Source: Oscillospiraceae bacterium | Lineage (GTDB): Bacteria; Bacillota; Clostridia; Oscillospirales; CAG-272 | NCBI GenBank assembly: GCA_015063305.1 | Contig: SVUJ01000006.1 | Location: 1-64,000, forward strand | Direction: 5' to 3' | DNA length: 64,000 bases | Part shown: positions 1 through 6,690 of the stretch, in pieces | Position numbering within the stretch: the stretch's first letter is position 1 | Layout: every line of letters starts with the position of its first letter | Translations under genes and position numbers: made by a program | The notes under the pieces: model-generated | The model's database searches: none | Told to the model about the DNA's origin: nothing | Seen by the model: only the letters and a program-made list of their open reading frames with translations

Positions 1-497
1 ATCTTCTTGAAAACAAGGGCGACGGCAACCAAAATTGCAAGTATGATAAATCCTCTGACGTCGGGGGCAAATCCGCCTGTGAGAGTTGTGAAGCTGAGCA
101 GTGTGCTTGCCGCCATCGTAACAGCCGTTGCAAGAATGAGTGCTACTATGCAAGGACGAACACCGCCGAGAAACGCCTGAACGCCCTTGTACTTGAGGAA
201 ATTGCGGATCAGGGCGCACACGAGCAGAATGATAATAAACGAAGGAAGCACAACGCCAAGCGTCGCAACAAACGAGCCGAGAACTCCGCCCTGTGTAGAG
301 CCGACAAAGGTCGCCATATTCACAGCGATAGGACCCGGAGTGGATTCCGATACCGCTATCATGTTCAGTAGCTCTTCCTCGGTCAGCCAACCGAGTGCCA
401 AAGCCTTGTCGCGTATGAGCGAGATCATGGCATACCCGCCACCAAAGGTGAACATACCGATCTCAAAGAAGGTCAGAAATAATTTGAGATATATCAT
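1..497 (-). CDS. Chromate transporter (ChrA-type, second half of a split pair), 3' end outside window
   Basis: This is a membrane protein of the CHR (chromate ion transporter) family. The N-terminus carries the family signature F-T-F-G-G-G-Y-A-M followed by E-S-T-P-G-P-I-A-V-N, then hydrophobic segments, and the frame is open to the window edge. Its ATG (495-497, read leftwards) overlaps the TGA of the preceding CHR gene by ATGA, so the two are translationally coupled. Bacterial short-chain CHR proteins of about 190 residues usually occur as such tandem pairs that work together. The substrate could be chromate or another oxyanion; the sequence cannot decide. The C-terminus is not visible. Confidence 0.85.
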   Translation of the reverse strand, partial: MIYLKLFLTFFEIGMFTFGGGYAMISLIRDKALALGWLTEEELLNMIAVSESTPGPIAVNMATFVGSTQGGVLGSFVATLGVVLPSFIIILLVCALIRNFLKYKGVQAFLGGVRPCIVALILATAVTMAASTLLSFTTLTGGFAPDVRGFIILAILVAVALVFKK

Positions 498-1066
498 TTC
501 GTCTCTCCTTTCTTCTTCATCGCTTTAAGAAAATAGGCGAAAAGACCGATACAACCGCAGATGAGAATATAGAGGATAGTCGAGAACTTAACGGCAAACA
601 GAGAAAATAGGATCATACACAGCATTACCGCTGAAACAATGGTTATTGAAAACGCTGTCTTTTTCATTGACTTAAGCATCTTAAGTCCTGCCGAGAAAAT
701 GAGATAAATGACACATACCTGTATGCCGCGGAATGCGTATTCCACAAGTGTAAATGACAGAAAGGCATCAAAGAACAGCGAGATCGCAAAAATGATGATA
801 AAGGACGGAATGACAACGCCAACCGTCGCCATAAGCGAGCCGAGAAAGCCCGCACGCTTGTAGCCGAGATAGGTTGCAGCATTTATGGCAATAGGGCCGG
901 GTGTCGATTCGGCAATCGCCACCATGTCAAGAAACTCGTCTTTTTCTATGTACTTTTTCTTCTCAACAAATTCATTCTCAAGCAGAGCGATCATTGCATA
1001 CCCACCGCCAAAGGTGAATAAACCGATCTTCATCATCGTGAGAAAGAGACTCATATATTTTTTCAT
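494..1066 (-). CDS. Chromate transporter (ChrA-type, first half of a split pair)
   Basis: This is a 190-residue integral membrane protein of the CHR family, the usual length for a single-domain short-chain ChrA. The N-terminus shows F-T-F-G-G-G-Y-A-M-I and then E-S-T-P-G-P-I-A-I-N-A-A-T, both family hallmarks, followed by several hydrophobic helices. It ends in a lysine-rich tail. The start overlaps the stop of the upstream hydrolase by ATGA, and its own stop overlaps the next CHR gene, making a three-gene minus-strand operon. The two halves are homologous and expected to form a heteromeric antiporter. Chromate as substrate is family knowledge, not shown here. Confidence 0.88.
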   Translation of the reverse strand: MKKYMSLFLTMMKIGLFTFGGGYAMIALLENEFVEKKKYIEKDEFLDMVAIAESTPGPIAINAATYLGYKRAGFLGSLMATVGVVIPSFIIIFAISLFFDAFLSFTLVEYAFRGIQVCVIYLIFSAGLKMLKSMKKTAFSITIVSAVMLCMILFSLFAVKFSTILYILICGCIGLFAYFLKAMKKKGETK

Positions 1067-1794
1067 TTTAAAACCTTTATTATACTTTCAACTGTCAATC
1101 GAATCTGCTCGTGGTTTGAGATCGTAGGAGTGCCGTCGCCGTCCTGCGCGCCGTACATACCGAAATAGGCGTGACAGCCGCCCTCAATGACGACCTCGCA
1201 AAAGCCGTCGGGCAGGTTTGATTTGTTTTCGTCGTACTTTTCACGGTTCAGTACCTTATCCTCACTGCCAAAGATCGACAACACGTCAAGGTCGGTATCG
1301 GACAGATCTGCAGTGGAATAAGAGCCGAGCAATATCAGCCCCTCATATTCGTCCACGTGGTCGGCAAGATAGGACGCCGCCATAGAGCCGCCGAGGGAAT
1401 GACCGCCGATGTACCAATCTTCGATATGGGGATATTGCTCCTGTATTCCGTCAGCCGCATTGATATCGAATACGGCGAGATTAAAGGGCATTTCCACAAG
1501 TACGCAGAGAACACCCTCGCGGGCAAGCTCCGCCAACAAGGGCTGATAAGCATTTGCCTCGACCTTTCCGCCTGGGTAGAAGATGAATCCGACCGTTGCG
1601 TTTTGCGGTTCAAATACAACGTTCCCGCCATCAATCGTGGAGACCGAAACGTTGTCCTCGGGAGTAAATACTGCTATAGCCCCCTCGTCCGCACGGTAGT
1701 AATCACCGAGATATATCGCACATGCTCCAAAGATGATTGCAAGTGCCGCGACAATAGAAATCGATATAATCAGTATTTTTCTTTTGTTCTTCAT
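1063..1794 (-). CDS. Membrane-anchored or secreted alpha/beta hydrolase
   Basis: This is a 243-residue alpha/beta-hydrolase-fold protein. Residues about 7-28 form one hydrophobic segment after a basic start (K-N-K-R-K), so it is anchored or exported. The nucleophile elbow is G-H-S-L-G-G with Ser133. Asp179 (in G-S-E-D-K) and His208 (in G-G-C-H-A-Y-F-G-M-Y-G) complete a plausible triad. The pattern resembles the Abhydrolase_5 (PF12695) group of small lipoprotein-like hydrolases; the substrate is unknown. It is the first gene of an operon with the two CHR genes, and a consensus promoter lies upstream. A role in chromate transport is not implied by the fold. Confidence 0.8.
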   Translation of the reverse strand: MKNKRKILIISISIVAALAIIFGACAIYLGDYYRADEGAIAVFTPEDNVSVSTIDGGNVVFEPQNATVGFIFYPGGKVEANAYQPLLAELAREGVLCVLVEMPFNLAVFDINAADGIQEQYPHIEDWYIGGHSLGGSMAASYLADHVDEYEGLILLGSYSTADLSDTDLDVLSIFGSEDKVLNREKYDENKSNLPDGFCEVVIEGGCHAYFGMYGAQDGDGTPTISNHEQIRLTVESIIKVLK

Positions 1795-1828
1795 AGCTTT
1801 GCCTTTCGAGTAATGATCACTATATTAA

Positions 1829-1857
1829 ATTATATCAAAAAATCTCGTATATTTCAA
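1829..1857 (-). promoter_or_regulatory. Sigma-A-type promoter for the hydrolase-CHR operon
   Basis: On the minus strand TTGAAA (1852-1857) is followed after 17 bases by TATAAT (1829-1834). The hydrolase start codon lies about 35 bases downstream of the -10 box. Spacing and hexamers match the housekeeping consensus. Confidence 0.7.
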
Positions 1858-1933
1858 TACTTCCGCTGGACTTTTCCTTGCCTTTGTGATATTGTAGTGT
1901 TGCGACCTTGAGGTACGTTCGTCGGCAAACTAA

Positions 1934-2053
1934 CATATTCAGATGTGGCTTGGCCACTCGGATATCGGCACGACCGGAAACATTTATAGCCACCTTGACA
2001 GTCACAGTAAGGTACAGACCGGTGCGGCGATATACGATGCGTTGACGGATTAA
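1934..2053 (+). pseudogene. Remnant of a tyrosine recombinase (phage-type integrase), C-terminal end only
   Basis: About 40 codons from 1934 to the TAA at 2051-2053 encode a recombinase tail: Q-M-W-L-G-H-S-D-I-G-T-T-G-N-I-Y-S-H-L-D. This contains the L-G-H-S...T-T...Y pattern of the catalytic histidine and tyrosine box of XerC/D-like integrases. An in-frame TAA sits at 1931-1933 and no upstream part of the domain is visible, so only the 3' end of a deleted integrase remains. A tRNA-Ser gene lies 1 kb downstream, a typical integration target. The fragment marks a former mobile element and cannot encode an active enzyme. Confidence 0.8.
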
Positions 2054-2058
2054 ATGGG

Positions 2059-2087
2059 AATGAAAAAGGGCTACCAGACGGTAGCCC
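2059..2087 (-). terminator. Rho-independent terminator of the methyltransferase gene
   Basis: GGGCTACC (2068-2075) and GGTAGCCC (2080-2087) form a perfect 8-bp stem with a 4-base loop. Read on the minus strand the stem is followed by TTTTTCATT, so it terminates the leftward methyltransferase transcript. Confidence 0.75.
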
Positions 2088-2126
2088 TTAGGAAATTAAC
2101 AATTTGACAAATTGGAATTTGACGGT

Positions 2127-2777
2127 TCATTTAACTGCTTTTATGGTATAAGTTGCACCCCAATTATTTAACACTTCAATTGATGAAAAGCCTGCTTGGG
2201 CAAGTGCTTCTGTTTCATGTTTTACAGTAAGTGGAGTGTCGTAATGATAAAATTTATTATCCGCAATCCCTTGTTCTTCTTTCAAAGACCTTAGATTCCG
2301 TCTGTGCATTTGTTCTTCCTCGTCGGATAGCGAAAAATAATCCGTAAGGATAAAGTAACCGTCATTCTTTAATGCCATATGTAGTTTAGCGTATAACGCA
2401 ACCTTTTCCTCTTTTTCGAAATGATGCAGACTTTCCACTGATACGGCGGCATCAAACACATTCTTGCCGAGAGGCACATCAAAATATGAGCCATGTATCA
2501 AGGTTATATCCTTGCCAACAAATTTTCGTTTGAGTTCAGATAACATTCCTTGCGAAAGATCTATTCCTGTTACCCTTGCTGTTGGGTTAAACGTATAATA
2601 TTCTTGCAGTTCCAATCCCGTACCACATCCCAAATCAAGTATTTGGCAGCTTTCGGAAATCGGCAATTGTTTTGCTGTAAAGGGATAGAACTCGTTTGCG
2701 GATTCAATGTTGGTCATCATATGCTCATCATATCCGTCAAGTCGCGCTTCAAAGAAATCACTCATTTTTTCAAGCAT
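2127..2777 (-). CDS. Class I SAM-dependent methyltransferase
   Basis: This 216-residue protein has a Rossmann-type methyltransferase fold. Motif I is I-L-D-L-G-C-G-T-G (residues 46-54), with an acidic residue after strand 2 (T-G-I-D-L-S) and the post-I segment A-V-S-V-E-S-L-H-H-F, typical of the Methyltransf_11/25 families. A good SD (AAGGAGG, 6 bases before the ATG at 2777) fixes the start. It stands alone between its own promoter and terminator. Nothing in the sequence identifies the methyl acceptor; small-molecule methylation is the commonest role of this family. Confidence 0.85.
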   Translation of the reverse strand: MLEKMSDFFEARLDGYDEHMMTNIESANEFYPFTAKQLPISESCQILDLGCGTGLELQEYYTFNPTARVTGIDLSQGMLSELKRKFVGKDITLIHGSYFDVPLGKNVFDAAVSVESLHHFEKEEKVALYAKLHMALKNDGYFILTDYFSLSDEEEQMHRRNLRSLKEEQGIADNKFYHYDTPLTVKHETEALAQAGFSSIEVLNNWGATYTIKAVK

Positions 2778-2815
2778 ACATAACCTCCTTCAAATTCTTA
2801 TTTATCGATGAGATT

Positions 2816-2844
2816 ATTATACCACAAAATAGTAAAAACCGCAA
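2816..2844 (-). promoter_or_regulatory. Promoter of the methyltransferase gene
   Basis: The minus strand shows a perfect -10 TATAAT (2816-2821) and a weak -35 TTGCGG (2839-2844) at 17-base spacing, about 40 bases before the start codon. Confidence 0.55.
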
Positions 2845-2861
2845 TCCTTTTTTAGAATATA

Positions 2862-3004
2862 GCAGAGAGGGATTCGTTCTTGATTTTTGCCCGACGTTTC
2901 GGATATTATCTTTTGTTACGTCGTGCAAAAATCTTCGGTCACCGTTCACAAAACAACACACCGTGTTGTTTTGTTCACTGCGTTCGAACCCCGCTCTCTC
3001 CGCC
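2862..3004. repeat. MITE-like palindromic element with ends resembling the tRNA-Ser 3' end
   Basis: No gene is visible here, but the stretch is highly palindromic. GATTTTTGC (2882-2890) pairs with GCAAAAATC (2925-2933), and a 12-bp perfect inverted repeat ACAAAACAACAC (2948-2959) pairs with GTGTTGTTTTGT (2963-2974). The right end, 2982-3004, matches the 3' end of the adjacent tRNA-Ser in 21 of 23 positions but in inverted orientation (tRNA copy 3050-3072). The left end (2862-2875) has a shorter match in the opposite direction. It could be a miniature element or a rearranged tRNA fragment. Confidence 0.5.
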
Positions 3005-3013
3005 GTTTAGAAA

Positions 3014-3049
3014 AAGAAAGAACCACCCGATTGGGTGGTTCTTCTTTTT
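3014..3049 (-). terminator. Rho-independent terminator after tRNA-Ser
   Basis: GAACCACCC (3020-3028) and GGGTGGTTC (3033-3041) form a 9-bp stem with a 4-base loop. On the minus strand it is followed by TTTCTTTTT and starts just past the tRNA 3' CCA. A T-run also exists on the other strand, so it may work both ways. Confidence 0.8.
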
Positions 3050-3137
3050 GGCGGAGAGAGAGGGATTCGAACCCTCGTGTGCTTGCGCACAAACTGATTT
3101 CGAGTCAGCCCCGTTATGACCACTTCGATATCTCTCC
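3049..3137 (-). tRNA. tRNA-Ser (anticodon CGA)
   Basis: The minus strand folds as a class II tRNA. The acceptor stem is GGAGAGA paired with TCTCTCC. The anticodon loop CTCGAAA carries CGA (complement of 3100-3102), reading UCG serine codons. The variable arm is long, with a GTGCGCAAGCAC hairpin as in serine tRNAs, and the T arm has GGTTCGAATCC. The discriminator base is G and the CCA tail is encoded (3051-3049). It is flanked upstream by repeat units and downstream by a terminator. Confidence 0.93.
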
Positions 3138-3480
3138 ATAATTATGATGCAACAGCGTGCATCATAATTATGGAGCTTGATTCGATGAGGCTCAATGAGC
3201 TTGCTCATTGAATCCACTTCGCATTCGCAACTCGGAGGTCGGGGAGCTTGCTCACCAGACGTAGAGTTAGCGAATCCTTGCCAAAGGCGAGATAACTCTC
3301 CATGATGCATACTGTACATTTTTGATTTTATGATGCACAAGTGTGCATCATAATTATGGAGCTTGATTCGATGCGGCTCAATGAGCTTTGCTCATTGAAT
3401 CCACTTCGCATTCGCGTAGCGAATCATCGCCGCAGGCGATATATCTCTCCATGATGCATACTGTACATATTTGATTGTTG
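3136..3480. repeat. Two tandem palindromic repeat units sharing sequence with the tRNA-Ser 5' end
   Basis: Two near-copies lie directly upstream of tRNA-Ser on its strand (3138-3301 and 3302-3450, about 164 and 149 bases). Each contains a GTGCATCATAATTATGGAG block, a CAATGAGC-TTGCTCATTG hairpin and a CACTTCGCATTCGC block, and each begins on the minus strand with ATGGAGAG followed by TTAT or ATAT, like the tRNA 5' end. A perfect 16-bp inverted repeat (3136-3151 with 3158-3173) overlaps the first two bases of the tRNA. The first unit carries an extra segment near 3229-3270. No ORF is credible here. Confidence 0.75.
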
Positions 3481-3533
3481 GAATTTTGATAGAAAATGAG
3501 AATCACCCTCGCTTTCATCAAACCAACAGCGGT

Positions 3534-3562
3534 ATTATATCACAAAGAAATTTATTTTTCAA
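3534..3562 (-). promoter_or_regulatory. Candidate promoter for the tRNA-Ser transcript
   Basis: The minus strand has TTGAAA (3557-3562), a 17-base spacer and TATAAT (3534-3539). The only gene downstream is tRNA-Ser, about 390 bases away, so the precursor would run through both repeat units. Confidence 0.5.
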
Positions 3563-3600
3563 GTCCTTTTTTAAAAATATATAAAAAATATATCATTTTA

Positions 3601-3630
3601 TTGACAAACACTCCTTAGGAATGTTAAAAT
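3601..3630 (+). promoter_or_regulatory. Promoter of the TerB-ATPase-helicase operon
   Basis: TTGACA (3601-3606) is followed after 18 bases by TAAAAT (3625-3630). A strong SD (GGGGGAGGTGAT) precedes the ATG at 3664. Confidence 0.6.
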
Positions 3631-3663
3631 AATATAATACGAATTTTCGGGGGAGGTGATGAT

Positions 3664-5313
3664 ATGGACTTTAAAAACGACCGTTCAAGAAAAAAAGAGC
3701 TTGACGATTTTTGGGATATCTATATGATAACTCCAAAAGTCTCGAAGCCGCTTCGCCCATCGGGCAAATCGACCGATACCGTTGAGATCACGGTTTCATC
3801 TGTCCTTGAGAGTATGGCTGACGATAATATCTTCAAATCCGAAAAGCTATCGTCAAACTTAAATAATGGCGGAACGATACACAAGTATATCTCTCCCGTC
3901 GACACACCGCCAAAAGCTCAGACAGAGCCCCCCGAGCTTGAATATTTCCCTCGGAATTCACTCATACACAAGGTTAGTGTTTTTAAGTGGGGGTCGCCCT
4001 ACAACTATTACGAGGACTTTTACCAAGATGCCCTGAGGCTTATGGCACAGAGGGGAAGTAAGACCGAACACGTTCCGTTCTTTTCTTACGTTCCGCAATA
4101 CAACCAGCTTAACAAAAAGCAGATGGCGTTTTATCTGTATTTCAGAGAGCGCGCAAGGCAAGGGGAGTACATTGAAGCCGATCAGAGCTATATACTTCTA
4201 TACGTTTATGAGATAATAAATCTTGGCGAGGCGATGGACGTGCGCTTCGGGCAGTCACAGCTCGCCGCTCTGTGGAGCGCTTATTCCGAAAAATATCCGC
4301 GTATCAACAAAATGCTGCTTGAATGGATATGCGATTACAGCTTGATACACCGTCTTACGCCGCCCGCTGGGCTTGATCTTCAAAGGGTTGCAGCCTCTTG
4401 CACCCTGAAGGAATTTTTTGTGGCTCAGGGCAGAAACGATTACGAGGATTACGCGCGGATACTTCTGGCGTTTTCGAGCTCGTACGATTTTCACACAAGC
4501 AAATTTGCCACGGGTGAAAATCTGCTAATATATGAAAAATACGTGCCGCAGGCGCTTGCGGTAGCGCTGAAGGCGCTTTCGGGCAATGGAATACTCTCAG
4601 ACGTCGGGTTTAACGACTGCACTCTGCCGCGCGATGCCTATTCGGGTGCGCTTTGCTCACACCGCATAAAAAGGCGCATAGAGATAGAATACTGTTCTTT
4701 TTCAAGAACGAACGATCTTCGGTATATGATCGGGGATATGGTTAAATATTGCGAGAACAAAATAAGGGCGCATATCGGTGTGAAATCGCGGCTTAGCTGT
4801 TATTCGCTGAGTGTGGAGATGAGAAAGATACTTGACGAATTCTTTGATATCAACCTCGTCAGGGAGAGAAAACGGCAGATAAAGACCAAGAAGCAGGAGT
4901 ATGACGTTCTTTATGATCTTCCTGTAAAACCGCTCTCGCTCTCACACGCCGAGAGGATAGAGGCGGAGTCGTGGGAAACGACGAAAGACCTTATCGAGGC
5001 GTTTGACGGTGAAGAGGATATCGAGGCTGAACAGAGCGAGGAGATATTCGTTTACGATAGCGCCAAGACCGATGCTAAAGAAGAGTCGGAGCTTATCGGC
5101 GCTCTTGGAAAATATGCCGACTTTGCCCACGCGGTCTTTATTTCTGATGTTAACAAGCAAAGGGAGCTGTCCGCCGCGCTCGGAAGTATGCCCGATAGCA
5201 TCGTTGACAAAATAAACGAGATAAGCTATGACGTTATTGGCGACATTCTGATAGAGCACGACGGAGAAAAATACGTTGTGATAGATGATTATAAGTGTTA
5301 TATGGAGGAATAG
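3664..5313 (+). CDS. TerB-N / TerB-C domain protein
   Basis: This 549-residue soluble protein is the first gene of a three-gene cassette. Residues about 90-260 match the TerB-N pattern (Y-V-P-Q-Y-N-Q-L...Q...Y-L-Y-F-R...R-Q-G-E-Y...D-Q-S-Y-I-L-L-Y-V-Y-E-I-I-N). The last roughly 60 residues look like TerB-C. The middle is helical and charged. Comparative work on tellurite-resistance (Ter) domains predicted that TerB-N/TerB-C proteins belong to DNA-processing complexes with an ATPase and an SF2 helicase, which is exactly the arrangement here. The next gene starts on the base after its stop. The biochemical role is unknown; a scaffold or metal/membrane sensor is inference. Confidence 0.82.
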   Translation: MDFKNDRSRKKELDDFWDIYMITPKVSKPLRPSGKSTDTVEITVSSVLESMADDNIFKSEKLSSNLNNGGTIHKYISPVDTPPKAQTEPPELEYFPRNSLIHKVSVFKWGSPYNYYEDFYQDALRLMAQRGSKTEHVPFFSYVPQYNQLNKKQMAFYLYFRERARQGEYIEADQSYILLYVYEIINLGEAMDVRFGQSQLAALWSAYSEKYPRINKMLLEWICDYSLIHRLTPPAGLDLQRVAASCTLKEFFVAQGRNDYEDYARILLAFSSSYDFHTSKFATGENLLIYEKYVPQALAVALKALSGNGILSDVGFNDCTLPRDAYSGALCSHRIKRRIEIEYCSFSRTNDLRYMIGDMVKYCENKIRAHIGVKSRLSCYSLSVEMRKILDEFFDINLVRERKRQIKTKKQEYDVLYDLPVKPLSLSHAERIEAESWETTKDLIEAFDGEEDIEAEQSEEIFVYDSAKTDAKEESELIGALGKYADFAHAVFISDVNKQRELSAALGSMPDSIVDKINEISYDVIGDILIEHDGEKYVVIDDYKCYMEE

Positions 5314-6681
5314 ATGGAACAGGATATAAACATACAAAAGATACCTAAAAGAGTATTGAATTCACTCCTTGCGTCTGTGTCTGCAGGGGTAGTTCCGAGG
5401 ACGGGAGCGCCCTATATCGCCATAGGGCGAAAGGACGAGATATCGGCGCTGCTTTCCGACCTTTCCGCGGTCAACGAGGGCTGCGGAACTATGCGCTTTA
5501 TCATAGGAAGATACGGAAGCGGAAAGAGCTTTCTTATGCAGCTCATACGCGGATATGCTCTTGAGAGGGATTTTCTCACGGCTGACGCCGATCTCTCGCC
5601 CGAGCGCCGTCTTTACGGCTCGTCGGGAAGCGGAGTTGCGACCTACAGAGAGCTTATAAAGAACCTCGCATCAAAATCCTCTCCCGACGGCGGAGCTCTG
5701 CCGAGGATAATCGCCCGTTGGATAGACACTATGCAGTCCGAGATACTTGCAACAGGAGCAGAGGCGGGAAGTGATGAATTTGCCAGAGCGCTTGGCGTGT
5801 GCGCTTCGGAGAAGCTGAGGGATATGGAATTCCTTGTTGGCGGCTTTGATTTTTCACGCGTTATAAGCGAATACTACAAGGCTTATGTGAACGGAGATGA
5901 CGACAAGCGAAGCGCTTGTCTGCGCTGGCTCAGGGGAGAATTTGCGAGTAAGACCGAGGCAAGGGGAGCGCTTGGATTTTCGGTTTCGGTGATAATCGAC
6001 GATGAGAATTGGTACGATTTTCTGAAGCTCTGGGCGTGTCTTTCTAAGACTATGGGATACAGAGGTCTTATAGTCTTTATCGACGAGTGCGTCAATCTGT
6101 ATAAGATAAACCATAGAGTGAGCAGAGAGAACAATTACGAGAAGATACTCTCTATGTTTAACGACACCCTTCAGGGAAGAGCGCCCGGCCTTGGGCTTAT
6201 ACTCGGCGGAACGCCTCAATTTCTTGATGACACCAGAAGGGGACTTTTCAGCTATGAGGCGCTCAGAAGCCGACTTTGCGACAGCCGTTTTGCCATTGAC
6301 GGAGCGGTGAACCTCATAGGACCTGTCATAAGACTTCGCCGTCTTAGCGATGACGAGCTTTTCGCGCTCATATCGAGAGTGACAAAGCTTTACGCTCAGA
6401 ATTACGGAGTAGAGGTTCGTATAAGCGACGAGGAAAAGGTAAAATTTCTTGAGATATGCCTATCCCGCGCGGGCGCTGACAGTATGATAACCCCCCGCGA
6501 GATGCTAAGGGACTATATGACGGTGATGAATCTGTTGATGCAGAACAAGGAGCTTTCATTTGAGGATATAGTGGGTACGGCGGTGACCCTTAAGACCGAG
6601 GTTGACGGTGATGCCCCGACCACAACGGCTGTCCCGAAGGATACAAGATATAATTACACACCCGAGGATATTGTTTTTTAG
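5314..6681 (+). CDS. BrxD-like P-loop ATPase (DUF2791 / PF10923 type)
   Basis: This 455-residue AAA-like ATPase has Walker A G-R-Y-G-S-G-K-S (residues 65-72), Walker B L-I-V-F-I-D-E (252-258) and the family-specific block L-G-G-T-P-Q-F-L-D-D-T-R-R-G-L-F-S-Y-E-A-L (297-317). That block is characteristic of DUF2791 proteins, called BrxD in BREX defence loci. Its ATG immediately follows the TAG of the TerB gene, so the two are strictly coupled. The partner helicase follows after 9 bases. In BREX, BrxD pairs with the helicase BrxHI; here the pair comes with TerB-N/C instead of PglX/PglZ. No methyltransferase or nuclease gene is adjacent. Confidence 0.85.
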   Translation: MEQDINIQKIPKRVLNSLLASVSAGVVPRTGAPYIAIGRKDEISALLSDLSAVNEGCGTMRFIIGRYGSGKSFLMQLIRGYALERDFLTADADLSPERRLYGSSGSGVATYRELIKNLASKSSPDGGALPRIIARWIDTMQSEILATGAEAGSDEFARALGVCASEKLRDMEFLVGGFDFSRVISEYYKAYVNGDDDKRSACLRWLRGEFASKTEARGALGFSVSVIIDDENWYDFLKLWACLSKTMGYRGLIVFIDECVNLYKINHRVSRENNYEKILSMFNDTLQGRAPGLGLILGGTPQFLDDTRRGLFSYEALRSRLCDSRFAIDGAVNLIGPVIRLRRLSDDELFALISRVTKLYAQNYGVEVRISDEEKVKFLEICLSRAGADSMITPREMLRDYMTVMNLLMQNKELSFEDIVGTAVTLKTEVDGDAPTTTAVPKDTRYNYTPEDIVF

Positions 6682-6690
6682 GAGAGAAAT

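Noticed and set aside
2887-3141. Short plus-strand frames over the tRNA-Ser region (with R-E-R-D-S-N-P-R)
   Set aside because: They read the antisense of the tRNA and the terminator; this peptide is a well-known spurious translation of tRNA-Ser regions.
3136-3480. Could the repeats upstream of tRNA-Ser be additional tRNA genes?
   Set aside because: Only the first bases and a D-arm-like string resemble the tRNA; no anticodon or T arm can be folded.
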